Assembly: GCA_964036275.1 (NCBI GenBank)
Contig: OZ038433.1
Location: forward strand, 39,899,336 to 39,963,335
Reading direction: 5' to 3'
DNA: 64,000 bases
Source: Litoditis marina
Lineage: Eukaryota > Nematoda > Chromadorea > Rhabditida > Rhabditidae
Each line of letters begins with the position of its first letter. Within the stretch, counting starts at the first letter, position 1. Under the pieces are notes generated by a model that saw only the letters and a list, made by a program, of their open reading frames with translations, had not been told where the DNA came from and did no database searches. The position numbers were made by a program, and so were the translations under genes. Of this stretch, positions 24,901 through 36,354 are shown one piece after another.

Positions 24901-27900
24901 ATTTGGGAGAACTAGACGAGGCGCGACCAAGTTCTAGCTCGGAGCGACACGAACACAAAAAGAAGCGGAAGGAGCACCGAGACAAGGAAAATGAGAAAAC
25001 GTCTCCTCTCCACAGAGTTTGTCTTCCTTCAACTTAACCAGTTTTAAGAAATTGATGCTTGATTGTATAGTCAATCGACGGTTTCTATCTCATGTTGTTC
25101 AATCAAACCAATTTGAATGTTACCTCGTTTCGAAAATTTCCCAATTTCACTGTGTAAGTGTGACCAAGTGTGAATGAATATACGACAATAGTAGCACGCA
25201 TAATTGATATTGATGATGCATTGTAAATTTCTCGACTAACTTCACTGCTATGAGTTACGGTTACTGTTGTCGTTAGTTACCCTTCCACAAGGAAGGTTTG
25301 TTGATAATTTTGCGATTTTTCCATTTTTTTGCATTCCAGGAAACGGAGTATTACTAAGTTTTTGTTCCAAGTATAAAGTTGATAAATTTGAAAGCAGAAT
25401 GTTGATCAGCTGTTGTGTCTTTCCGTGCATGATTAATGTTGTTGCACGAACTCTGCAGTCGCTCGTCCTAGGGTCAAGAACGGGACGTCTCATGTCCCCG
25501 GACGGTACCAAGGTATAAATGGAGCAGCTTTGTATATAATAGTCTTCTGTTTTGTCAATAATTTCGTCGATTTCATATATGCAAATCTGCACCTTTTCTA
25601 CCGTAATTCTTGGTACCGTTCCGGAACATGGGACGTCCGTTCTTCTTGTCCCAAGTCTCAAGGACGAGCCGTCGCCAGAGCCATTTGTCCCAGAAATCTC
25701 AGGTCATGGGTGCAGTTGAAGATCACCTTACTTTCCGCGGATTGAAGTGATCAGACCAGATTGCTTCTGTAATTAACCTATTTCTACTCCTTTTATGTAT
25801 CTGCCTTCACGTTTCGTATTCATTAACTAGTATAGTGTTGTCTATTCAGTCTTCGGAAGTTGATGCGCCTGTCAGCTCGAACAACCTGGCCCCCGCCCAT
25901 TCGCTATCGGCGCCAAACTGCACATCGGAGGTGCCATGTAGCAACCATTTATTAACGATATAGTTGTATAATTTTCACGTGATTTCGGTCAAAATGGGCA
26001 CATTAGACAAAGGAAATTACGCGAGACATCTATCTCTTTCGCCCAATACAGGCGAGAAAAGAGATAGATTTATCAAAATTGATGAGGGAAAATTCTCGTG
26101 CTGTATCAGATTCTATTGTCTAGGCCGTGTTCCTTCAAAGAAAGAGTTCTTTTCATTTTGCACTCGCCCATTCGTTTTTCTTAGTAGTTGTTAGTCTGTA
26201 TCATTCAATTGCAGCGTGTCTCGCCTGACTGGCAGAACATATCGGATACTGGTTCCTCGAATACGGACCTATGTTCCACCCAGCCGTCTTCTAGTACTTC
26301 GGGGTCGAGTAGGCCACCGAAGACAAGGTATCTCGATATGGGGAGAAAAAAGGTTTGTAGAGATGAGATATAGTCTGTTCTCACTTGTAAATAAATATAG
26401 GAAATATAGAACTCACTTGTAAATCTCTACATTATGATTTTTTATACTTTATATGGGAACTTAGGTGTGTAAAAGTTTGGGGAAAGCTTTCAGACTTCGA
26501 TATGTTATTATCTACCCTTTCCCTTCATTATCGCCCATATTTTTTCGAATTGCTCAACTTCGCGCTTGTCGCATTGATTGTTACATTTCGAAAATCGTCG
26601 AATCGTCACATTTTGAAATCTTCCGATCGACTTTCATCATTATCTCAAATATTTGAGAGCCTTCACTCTCTCCATATTCAATTCTGTGATGGTGATGTGC
26701 AAAGACTAAATATCAAATGTCTAGCAGGAGTGATGTTGTTGTGTTGTTTCAGTTGAAACTGATAGACTACATGCCGCGTCAGTACCGGAAGCATGGTCCC
26801 TGCCCCCTCCGCGTGTTGAACAATCCCCCGAAGATGCGGCCCGTATTGGCGCCACCCCCACTGCCGCCAACTTGCCGTTTAAGGAAAAAGGTATGCATTA
26901 AAAAAGGAAATGTCATTGTGTTATTCAAGTTTAAGATAATCGAGTAATTATTTCAAACATGGTATAATGAACAATAAATTCAAGAGTCAGTTTACAAAGA
27001 AAAGAAAAAAATTGATCAAGAAAGGTGTGACTATTCCAGTAAAAGGAGTCCGTTTTGGTTTTTCCATGGTTTGGAACACGACTTATCGATTCATGGAACA
27101 TAGACAATTTTCCCGAGCCCGACATTGGCGAACATGTAGTCGGTTTTTCCAAGATATGTGAAGACAACATTACTGGTTTATAAAGCATACTTCTGCATAG
27201 TCGAAAACCTAGCTTAAATCAACAAAAATAGTAGGAAACGTTCTCTGCGGCAAGACGTGAACAAAATGTGATTTTCATGATGTCAAATCACGGAGTTTTG
27301 TGTTTTTAAAACTGTTTTTTTTTCAAATCCACGCTGAAGAATAGTCGGGTCCTCTCTAGCTAGAACTATGTAAGAAAACGTTACAGATTACAATGAGTTT
27401 GGACTACACACATTCATTTCGGTACTCATAACTGTTTTGCTCTATCCATTCCAAATTCTTCGATCAAATTCAACGTCCTTAGTTCATTTTTTGTGCTTCA
27501 TCATAGTTGACGGTCGATGCAGTAATTTTTCGGATTTGAAGTTTGAATTTAACAAATCGTCATGATTTTTCTGTTCATAAATGTTCGGCCTTCTCGAGGC
27601 CTAAAACGAAGCCAGATCACAGTGGAGTTGAGGGAATTAGTGTATCAGTGCTGCCAGTCAAAACACTGCGTCTGATAATAACAGGAAATTAGGTCCAAGT
27701 ATTATTTCAGAGTTTTCCACTGTAGAAATTCCCTAGATAGCCAAAAAAATGATGCACAACTGTGTTATCCAACAGTAGAATTTCTCGAGTGTTCGTTCTG
27801 AGGATGGTCAGAATTCTTGACGATACTTTCACACGTCTCTTGAGGAACATGCGTGCCCACATATATGTTACAACATACAACAATACTGTATTGCCGCACA

Positions 27901-30900
27901 ATATACAACCTTCTGATGATGAAACTACTACTATTGGGATGGATAAGGAAATCACTACAATATTCCGAGCCAACCCGTGTAAATATTTCAATTGCGTGTG
28001 CTACACACAACTGGAGGACCGACCACTGTGTAATTCATCGTTCCACGGAAGCAGGAAACACACAAGACATAATGCTGATTCGTCTCAACTTCTTCTCAAT
28101 CAGTTCTGAACTTTTGAATTAGTTTCAGCCACTCGATCAGAATACATCCGATCCTGATTCCGTGGAAATCAGCTATACCCTTCCCATTGAGGACGTTGAG
28201 ATGAGTGACGAAGAAGTAGATTTATTGCCACCAGGAAAACGCTTCGCTCGACTACAAATCGTAAGCTATTTCGGCCTTCAATATGCATCATCACAAAATT
28301 TCTGACTATAAGGTAGGGGGGGGGGGGGGTATTTATGAACCAATTTTTCTTAAATCCTCTGGGTTGGGCTAATGATATTGGTATTTTTTTCGGCGTTATG
28401 TGGAAAAGTAGGTTGCGATTTGACGTCCTCTTTGCCCGAGGACGTCAAATCGCATTGAGGCTTACGAACACTAGGAACACTAAAATTTGAATACTTGTAC
28501 AAGTTTTGTCAAATGGAGCAGGAATGTGCAGATGTAACGCCGTGTCAGGACGTGATTTGAGAATTGATTTCTGCTTCTCCAAAGCCTATCTGGAAATTGG
28601 ACTACTGACTACTTCGTCGCACCAATGGCCATTCTATTAATAGCAAGATGCATCTGATTACAGGATGATGATATCGTTTTTAATCCTCCTAGAAAGTCTG
28701 AGGTACGTCGCGAACCGTGTCAAGACGAAGATGACAGCCCCGAGCCAGTTCCTATGGGTTAGTCATGACGATAGATAATGGAACTACTCAACGAATAGGT
28801 CGTGGATCGCCTGTATGAAGTGAAACGGTGACATAAATACCCCCGAGGGTCCCACAACGGCAATGAAATCTCGCGACCCCTTCAAGGCCGCGAATGTCAC
28901 TCATTCTTAATAAATCATCCATTTTTTTGTATAAGCACACTTGGTAATGGACTTACTGTGTGTGATGTCGGGCCGGCTCATCTTTCAAACTCGTGTGTAC
29001 GCAATACTTCTGAGAAGAAAAACAATATTTTCACTCCTGCACATTTCAGTTTTTAATCCTAAAATAGAACAGTCGAATTCAATCAATCTATCTTCTCGAC
29101 GGCGAAATATGAGATTTGGCGGAAATTTTTCTTCTTCTGTGCAGACGACTTGTCCATAAACCTCGTCCTGTACTCAAAATGCGATTTGTAAAATGGATCA
29201 TTGTCTGAAATGGCCCAAGCTAATGGTTTATTTCATGAAAACGTTAGTTCAGTCATTCATAATTGGTTTTGTTTCTCCTCATTGCACAGTTTTTTATATC
29301 CACGTATCCTCATCGGAATAAACTGTTAGGTTTTATAGTGTTCCGGTGCAAGAATCATATTGAACTCAAGCTCTATGATCTCTTAGCCGGCGAAAGTTCA
29401 TCTAAAAATTGAAATTTCTGGGTAGTTCGCCTCTTTTTTCTCAGACATCACTGAGAGATGTGGTTGCATCATGTGGCCAGATATGATATGTTGAGGTGAA
29501 ATTGAGCTCGAGAAGTACTCCTGCAAACAATGTGAAGCCTAAAACTGACTTATTATCTGAAATTTTCATTCCTTGCAGTCAAATTATGAAAAAATTTTCA
29601 GTCGAAAACCCGAACCTTGCCTGATGTGATTGAAACCTTTGATTTTCACGTATTTTTTAGATTGCTGTGACGCCCATGAACAAGACGATGCACAAGGGGA
29701 CGTTGAGTACGAAGAAGAGGAAGATGAGTCGGAGCTGGGATCAATCGATAGACAAACGCAACAGATGACCTTGACGTCACCCGACTGCACCCAAGTGGAT
29801 ACAAGGGACCTCGAAGACCAACCCTCCGGTGACTACAACATTTGATACATATCAAAATATTTTCACTAAACAACATAATTAGTTTAACTTTTTTGGCGAT
29901 TATTTACAATATATTAGAAATCATTAGAGAGAGAGTTTGTGCTGACCTAATACGGCATCGTGTAGGTTCTGAATCCTGCTAGTTTGAACAAGTCAGTGTA
30001 CTGCTATTCGGTCAAAAAAATAGAATTCAAAACGTACGCACATGACTTTGCTACTTGTTTCTAATACTGTGAAAACGTTTGTAACCGATTTGAATATTAG
30101 TGAAGATGAAGAAATACAGATTTGAATATTAGTGAATATTTAGCTTGTATTCAACCGGCAGTTAAGCTGCAAACACGTAAAACACGTAGAACTGCGGTAT
30201 TCTAGAATGTAAACTTCATATTGTGTTTGACGTCAAACAATTATCTGTCCGCCCCTGACCTAAAGAATCATATAGGGGAGAAAAGGCATAAGAAAACTGT
30301 CTTTTTTAAGTTTGCAACGGTTTCGCAGCGACCGATGTTGAAGAGGATCTGTTCGGCGGTGATGTGGTTGATTCGCCCCCTCACAGCAGCCAGGGGTCGC
30401 CCGAAAAGAATGAAGAAGATGCGAATTGGATGATTCACGAAATTTGGAGAAGAGAGGACGCAGCTTCCCCGGAAACCGGAGAAAAAGTAGATTTACCGGA
30501 AAACAGAGAAGATGCCGCTTTATCGGAAAGCGGGGAAGACACAGCCTGGCCGGAGAACGGGAAGGACTCATCCGATGGTCTGTTATACTTTTTCTTTTTA
30601 GCCTGGGGAGCGTTCAGGCCCCAGGCGAAAATTTTCGGTGGATTCGGTCACTGGTTTCCTTCTGCCTTTTGATATCTTACGGGTGGGCCAATCCTATTAA
30701 ACGTGCGACCGGGTAGGATGCGTCCAAAACGCAACCGATATTCCCTTACTAAAGAAACCAGGCGGCATGTGGTTGCAACCCAATGGCTCGCGTTATCCGC
30801 CGGGTTCCTTATACATTTCAAGTTTTTTGTGTATGAAGTTTTTCGACCGATGGGAGTCTGTCTCTCCAGGCGAGAAAAACCACAGTGAAGTCTGACTAAT

Positions 30901-33681
30901 CTTGGAAATGAGTCCCGAAAAGTGTGGCAAACTTGATGATTTCGCCGAAGTGACAGAAAAGTAGCCCGTTTTCGCTTTCGGCTATATATCCAAGGCAGAG
31001 AAAGTGTGTTTTCAGACGACGGATCTATCCTCGTAATTCCGGATTCACCCGAGCCCGAGCAGGACGATGTCGTGTGGTTGTCAGACGAAGAATGCCTCCC
31101 CGGTACGGTTATATTCCAATGTTCAGTACTGTTTTTTCCACGAACTCAAAAAATAACAAAACAATGACCGACACCAAAAGTAACCGATATTATCATCATA
31201 TTTAGGTTACTGTTTTTGTCATGTGCTGTTTCAATCGCATCTTCTTGGTATTTTGTTAGAGGTGAATGGAAAATTCGAGTAAAACGAGAACTTTTGTGAT
31301 GTGGTTCAGAGGTGAATGGAAAATGCAAATAAAACGACAAATTTTGTGATGGGGTGTGGTTCACCTAACGATAAGTGCGAAGCGCAGGATATTGACAACT
31401 AGTGAAGGTTGTCCCAACGACAGCGACAATCACTGGTTCGAGCCACCCGCATTTGAGCGAGAGTGACGACCATGTCATAAAGTTAACGACGATTGGGCCT
31501 ATTTGCTCTGGAACTGAGCAACCTGGTAAGCTGGTATTTGGAAACATAGACCTGCCGCTGAATACCTAGTAACTACAAATTTCCCATGAATCACCAATGT
31601 CCAAAAACCAGAGTCCATCCAGCTTTGAGTGTATTGGACATAACCTTACGCATGTAATGCCCATTGAGATTCAGCACAGATGAAAAAAATCGGATTATGT
31701 GCCGATTTCTCAGCTGAAGCATCTGGTTTTGTTTGGATAACAAGAGAATGGGTAACAAACGAGTGGAACTATTGTGGGGTTTTCGTATCTCTTTGTTTTC
31801 ATATTTTCCAACACAAGAAGAATGGGAGAAAATGAGGGAGACTACGGAGAGGACTTTCGATGAACTATTTTTTCCGCGTAGCTCTCCCGAGAGCGACAGT
31901 GAGCGCCTGAATGAAGCTGATGAAGCTGATGAATTCGAAGAGGATGAGGTAAGCAACACTGCTACAACTAACTAGTCTAGAATCTTTTTAGGAATTGTTC
32001 TAGGCAAATAACCAGATTGTAGTGGTTTTGTACCTCTATCGTGTATGTAGTTGGATGACACTGCGGTTTCAATCCATGGGGAAATTGCTGTATTGCTTTC
32101 ATAACACTAGCATTAAAAATTGGTTATCCCCTTCATATTTTACGAACATACTTCCCCAGCTTTCCATTTTTGCTGAAATGGTGTACTTCAGCTGTATGGT
32201 CCGTCCTTTTTCCGTCGGATCCGCGATGAAGCCATGTCTGGTAGAACACATGCGATGGAGAGGAATCTAGAGGTGCGTTTTGTCTCGATTGGAAAGAGGA
32301 GAATTATAGTCGTCGCCAACGGGACGGCGGGAGGATACTGTATAACTCAATTTCCTCTGTGTACTGACACATGTTCTCGATTTCAAACCTTGTCGGTCAT
32401 GTCTTGGTACCCCTATATTCCACTAAACGGTGGGGGGGGGGGGGGAAGACGACCCGCTCCTCTTCACACAACCCGTCCTGCAGTGGAAAAGGACATCTAC
32501 AACAATGATTCCGTCCCTGAGTTATATAATCTATCATCAACCTATTTTTGGCTTGGGGGGACAGTTATACAATATTTCCGACCAGCCAACTTTTCTACGT
32601 ATCTGCCACCGCCGCGTTCTGCTTCAATTCTTCAGATCAGAATATACGATACTTCTGTCAAATGAAGCTATGATACGGTCAATACGCTTGTTTTCTACGG
32701 AAGTTCTCCTGTACTTAGCTATATAGTAATGCGTAAACAGTAGAAACATAGCGCGAGGGATATGTTGAGGAAGCTCGGAATACGACCAGGAATATGAGTC
32801 GAATTTTGTTTCGAATTTTGATCTTATTGCCTTACACCCGGACATAAAAATTTGCGTAAAGTATTTCACAAAGACTACATTCACAGAGCAACATGTGTGA
32901 GGTGTCTGATAGGCGGTAGAATTCAGCAGCGTTTCAGGATTCGTGGTTGATTCCTGATCCTCTCTACAATTTCTCGTATAACTAGTTTGTCTGATTGTAT
33001 TCATACCATATATAGGGGTGTCAAATTTATAAATTTTTGTGTCTCGACGGAATCGAACCTATGAGCAAAAGATTCGCAGCCGGGCTCTAACCACTGCGCT
33101 ACGAGAGTACGTTGTCGACAAAGACCTGGAATCGAGCACATCCGTTGGCGACGACTTTTCAACTTTGCACGACGACGACGGTGCAACTTTTCGATTCCAG
33201 GTGCATTCAGTGGTGCTCATTTGGGATCCGTCTGGTGGATTGGGGGAGGAAGATGAACGCTGTCTGACCATTTTCCATGGAGCCCAGCCCCATGATCAAC
33301 ATTTTGTTGGAGACTTTGTTGCCTTTCAAGTAGCGAGTTTTCATTTTCCACAGGTTTGTATCGTATTTATTATTTCTTCATGGTTTGAATTTTTGTAGAG
33401 ATGTTTATGGAATCATTGAAGTTTTACTTCAGTGTTGTGGAAAATCAACTCCTCGCCTGCGATACAAAAATTTGAAAATGGGAGGTGAAAAGTAAATATT
33501 TATGGTATATTAGTTTAACCCCTCACACTCATTGATGTTTCATTAATTGAAGCAATTCGTTGACCATATTTGATTATTCCAGCTAGTAGCCGAGTGTCTT
33601 CGCAGGATTGCCGAACTACTTACTGTGGATGATGCGGAGGCAGCGGCAGAAAGAATAATTGGAGAGAGTGAGACAGAATAA
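18975..33681 (+). CDS. Chromodomain protein, acidic, 884 residues, 23 exons
   Basis: Exons, all phase-consistent: 18975-19067, 20018-20121, 21201-21274, 21726-21855, 22148-22190, 22605-22706, 23292-23438, 23751-23861, 24279-24374, 24553-24636, 24897-25016, 25850-25930, 26215-26352, 26753-26890, 28129-28260, 28664-28757, 29661-29828, 30329-30577, 31016-31102, 31818-31948, 32192-32272, 33201-33353, 33583-33681. Exons 5-7 encode a chromodomain (about residues 138-200): SYEVETIFQHM, MVYKVKWHLKEG, DWSDSENWVEQDDM, GCPVLMEKYW. Y139, W160 and W170 or W176 could form the methyl-lysine cage, so binding of methylated histone H3 in the nucleus is inferred. A Lys/Arg/Glu coiled-coil-like helix follows, then about 500 residues of Asp/Glu/Ser-rich sequence with basic patches. 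The C-terminus (residues 802-884) is more globular and ends FPQLVAECLRRIAELL. Less certain points are the exon 20 start (31818 or 31821), a possible stop at 29845 by read-through of exon 17, and the long intron after 32272. I cannot name the worm orthologue. Confidence 0.85.
19360..19735. repeat. C/G-tract inverted-repeat element in intron 1
   Basis: Units such as TTTACAATCACCCCCC alternate with their reverse complements GGGGGGTGATTGTA. The outer ends TTGTACAATCGTCCCCCCC and GGGGGGGCAATTGTACAA mirror each other, as in a foldback element. Many runs of 6-13 G or C could form G-quadruplex or i-motif structures. Confidence 0.7.
19795..19950. mobile_element. Partial copy of the hAT-like MITE found at 38214
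   Basis: GGGGTGACCGAACATTGATC, then GACCCCACCGCCGATACGAC, matches the left half of the element at 38214-38443. The right end is not recognisable. Confidence 0.5.
20522..20829. mobile_element. Foldback element related to the 22781 MITE
   Basis: The left end CATACACCAGTAAATTTGCT matches the 22781-22950 element, as do an internal GAATAGTCAGAAA and a CGGACTACTTTT block. The right end TTGCTGGAGTATG is the diverged inverse. It sits in intron 2 of the chromodomain gene. Confidence 0.55.
20991..21117. repeat. Foldback element in intron 2
   Basis: CTTAAAGAAGGACGATTAT near 20993 is mirrored by ATAATCGTCCTTCTTTAAG ending near 21116, and pairing extends through TGGTCCAATC. The element is about 127 bp. 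Confidence 0.65.
22781..22950. mobile_element. MITE with 8-bp target duplication (intron 6)
   Basis: Terminal inverted repeats of 16 bp with one mismatch (CATACACCAGTAAGGT against ACCTTGCTGGTGTATG) are flanked on both sides by ACTGTTCA (22773-22780 and 22951-22958). An 8-bp duplication fits the hAT superfamily. The element has no coding capacity. Confidence 0.8.
25461..25669. mobile_element. Foldback MITE in intron 11
   Basis: Long inverted arms start GCTCGTCCTAGGGTCAAGAA on the left and end TCTCAAGGACGAGC on the right. They pair for about 50 bp, including an ACGGGACGTC / GACGTCC core and GGTACCAAG / CTTGGTACC. Flanking GCAGTCGC and GCCGTCGC may be an 8-bp target duplication with one mismatch. 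Confidence 0.7.
28414..28454. repeat. Perfect 17-bp hairpin in intron 15
   Basis: TGCGATTTGACGTCCTC and its exact reverse complement enclose a 7-base loop (TTTGCCC). The stem is perfectly paired. It could be a tiny foldback relic or a structured RNA segment. Confidence 0.75.
33021..33156 (-). repeat. tRNA-derived SINE-like element, copy 2
   Basis: Minus strand A box TAGCGCAGTGG (33091-33101 on plus) and B box GGTTCGATTCC (33049-33059 on plus) are both intact, but the acceptor and T stems pair poorly, so it is not a working tRNA gene. It shares flanking blocks with the 10426-10590 copy and lies in the last long intron of the chromodomain gene, about 45 bases before exon 22. Confidence 0.7.
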
Positions 33682-36309
33682 TCATAATATTGTATTCAAC
33701 ATTCAGTCGTTTAGGTAGTTGTATTTCACAGTAAATAGGTTACCGCCAGTATTTTCAACAGAACAGGGTTTACTTTTTTTCCGCTTAAAGAAGGTAGGAC
33801 ACCAATGAAGAAATTTACATGATTCTGATCAACTTTAGGTGTTGAGAAAAATGTTTTATATGATAATGGAGTAAATTTAGTTATTTACAAAAAATTACAG
33901 TTTTATTAAAGTGAAATATTGCATTACTGTCGAGGCTAGAAGTTAGCATGGCGTTTATAATAATTATTATAGATTAGCATAGCGCGATGTGGTACGAGAC
34001 ATAACGCAAATGAGGGGAAGTTAGATGGTTGTACAAACTGTCCCTGGGGCAGAACTCGATTCCCCGCGGGTCAGAACTCGATCTCTCCATATTGGTGTCT
34101 GGCGTCCTTTAATTTATGAATATACTTTCTTTCACATCACACGTTGCATTTGGCAGTGCTTTGACAGTAATTATGTAGATTGATTTCAATTGTGTGTCAC
34201 ATGTAGAGCATTAGTTATACGCAAGTTTATTTTATGTATTGTATCATTATTGTGCAACCGATTTATGGGCGCTGGGTGGTATTCACGTCCACGTAACGTA
34301 GCTAAAAGGCCTCCCCGTTAGACGTTAGAGTACGAAAATAGTGCGCTGGTGGGGAGAGTGCAGAGCAGTGAGCAGGTCCCACGAGGTTCGTGAATACGAC
34401 TGCAGAGTCTCCTTGCCTTTTTAAGTTTCACCTCATGGTAGATCTAAAATTACATTTTGCTCTATCTGGTTTTTGTAACAGTTGTTAGTTTTTGTTTCTA
34501 AAGTTATTTGGTCTTTTGAGTTTAAATACAGGGTTTTGTAATACGTTCATATCACACGTTCATATCACGGTTGTAATAGGTTACAATTCGCGCATACACT
34601 TTATTGTGAGTCTTTGAATAGATAGTCATAGAATTTTCGATAATCATACCCATATCACGTGTTTCAAAGTTACTGGGCATAACCCATAATCAAAAAAGTC
34701 AGTTAGAATAAGAAAAGTTACATCAATGTCGTAAATTAGTTCTAGTAGCTATATTGTTATTTTACACATTTTGTTCAGTTCTTTGTTTTTGTTGAGTCCC
34801 ACTATTTCATCATGCATGTTTGAGCCTTATCTGATCATAATATTGTGAAACAACAATATCTAACTGTATATATCTCACGCGGTTTTCTGCCTGCATATCT
34901 ATATATTTCATCAGAATTTGACTTATGGTATGTTGATTGTGTTCAATATGAATCACATTTCTTATGGGCATGCACGGGAATTTCATATTGGAATCCGTGG
35001 GTTTTTAATTACATCTTTGATGTTGGGGTAACTGGTTTTAGAGAATTAGCCTCGATATCTGATCTGAGAACATTCCTTTTGGAAAATCTCCACTCGGATC
35101 GGTCCCAAAATTTTTGTTCAAAATATGCCATATCTAAATGGAAGCTCAATTAACAAAAACATTGTTTCTTTTTGGCATTATTTGGTTGCCAGCCCGCTTA
35201 CGTCGTTTGTTTGCATTGTTTCGTGTCAAGAAACACATGATCATGGTGCTTATCTGTTTGTTTTGCCTTGAAACGCATCGTAGCGGTGTTCATCCATCTT
35301 GAGGAAGAGATGAAAGCATAATTATAAACCCTATTTCCCGGCCATTTCACAATTAATTGCCGGGCTTTTCTATGACATGCATTGAATGTAGCAAAAAGTT
35401 CATTGCTGACGGCGCACCTAACCTAAAAAAAGTTCTTTCGCTTGACCTATATTTAGCGCAGGGGTTCCGATGATGGAAAAAGCAGAGCAATATGGCTACA
35501 GGGGCAACAGGAACATTTCTCCAGTTCTAGTAATATGTTCAAAATGTGATGGGTTACTATTGCTAAATCGAAAGCTGTTCATCTCCCTTTCCACTTGTTT
35601 GTCTCTTATTCTGACGCAGTCTCCAATGTTTGATCAGCAACTGTTTCTAGCTGGTCCGAAGGGTTGGTGATTGATGCCGATTTCTCTAGGCGGGTAGGCG
35701 GCAGAATGTTGTAAACACATTCTGCAAAATTGAGGACCCTCATATTATCACATCAGATTATACTTTGATTGCCATCGTCTAATTCACGTTTTTTCTCCTA
35801 ATCTGTGGAGTGGTGCATGGCCAGTCTTTGAAAAATTCTCAAAGAGTAGGTTCATTGATTGACTGGGGAGCCTTTTGGCTTTTTAGTCACCGTCAGTGAT
35901 CTCGAGTGTTCTTCCTTGTAGGTACGAACTCATTCGAAAAATAAGATGCATATTTAACATACCACCAACCTCTACGAACCAACCTCTCGCAGGCCTTTTT
36001 GTGATGGTTGGCCGCCATCTGTTTGGTGTTAGATTCTTAATCTTGGGTGCAAGAACAATTGACAACGAACGTGCTAATGTTGAGAAGGGCGTTGTGTTTT
36101 AGGGTTGAAACGTGCTGTTCAGTGAGAATGGTTTCGACCGCGGCAGCATAGAACACTCAATTTGCTTATTTTTATATAACGCGATCTTGTCGGTGCACGC
36201 AGGCGGGCGGGATGGTCAGTGTTACATTTCGACCCTGGGCCTGCTGCGGCACAGTTTCTCTCCTCTCTCTATTTTTCTCGAGGTTGTTCATCTGTCATCT
36301 CTCTTTCCA

Positions 36310-36354
<45 letters not shown>

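Noticed and set aside
25459..25516. In-phase exon-like segment SLVLGSRTGRLMSPDGTK
   Set aside because: It is one arm of a foldback element; the mirror arm lies at 25612-25669. Kept only as a possible exonisation.
27762..28109. 115-codon plus-strand frame
   Set aside because: Lies in intron 14; exons 14 and 15 join in phase without it and no domain is recognisable.
32273..32726. Read-through frames after exon 21 (one reading VRFVSIGKRRIIVVANG)
   Set aside because: Exon 21 has a good GTGCGT donor and joins exon 22 in phase. The alternatives cross a poly-G run and end without a convincing terminal exon. A retained-intron isoform cannot be excluded.
33039..33398. 119-codon plus-strand frame starting in the SINE-like repeat
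   Set aside because: Its first half is tRNA-derived repeat; only the part from 33201 is an exon.
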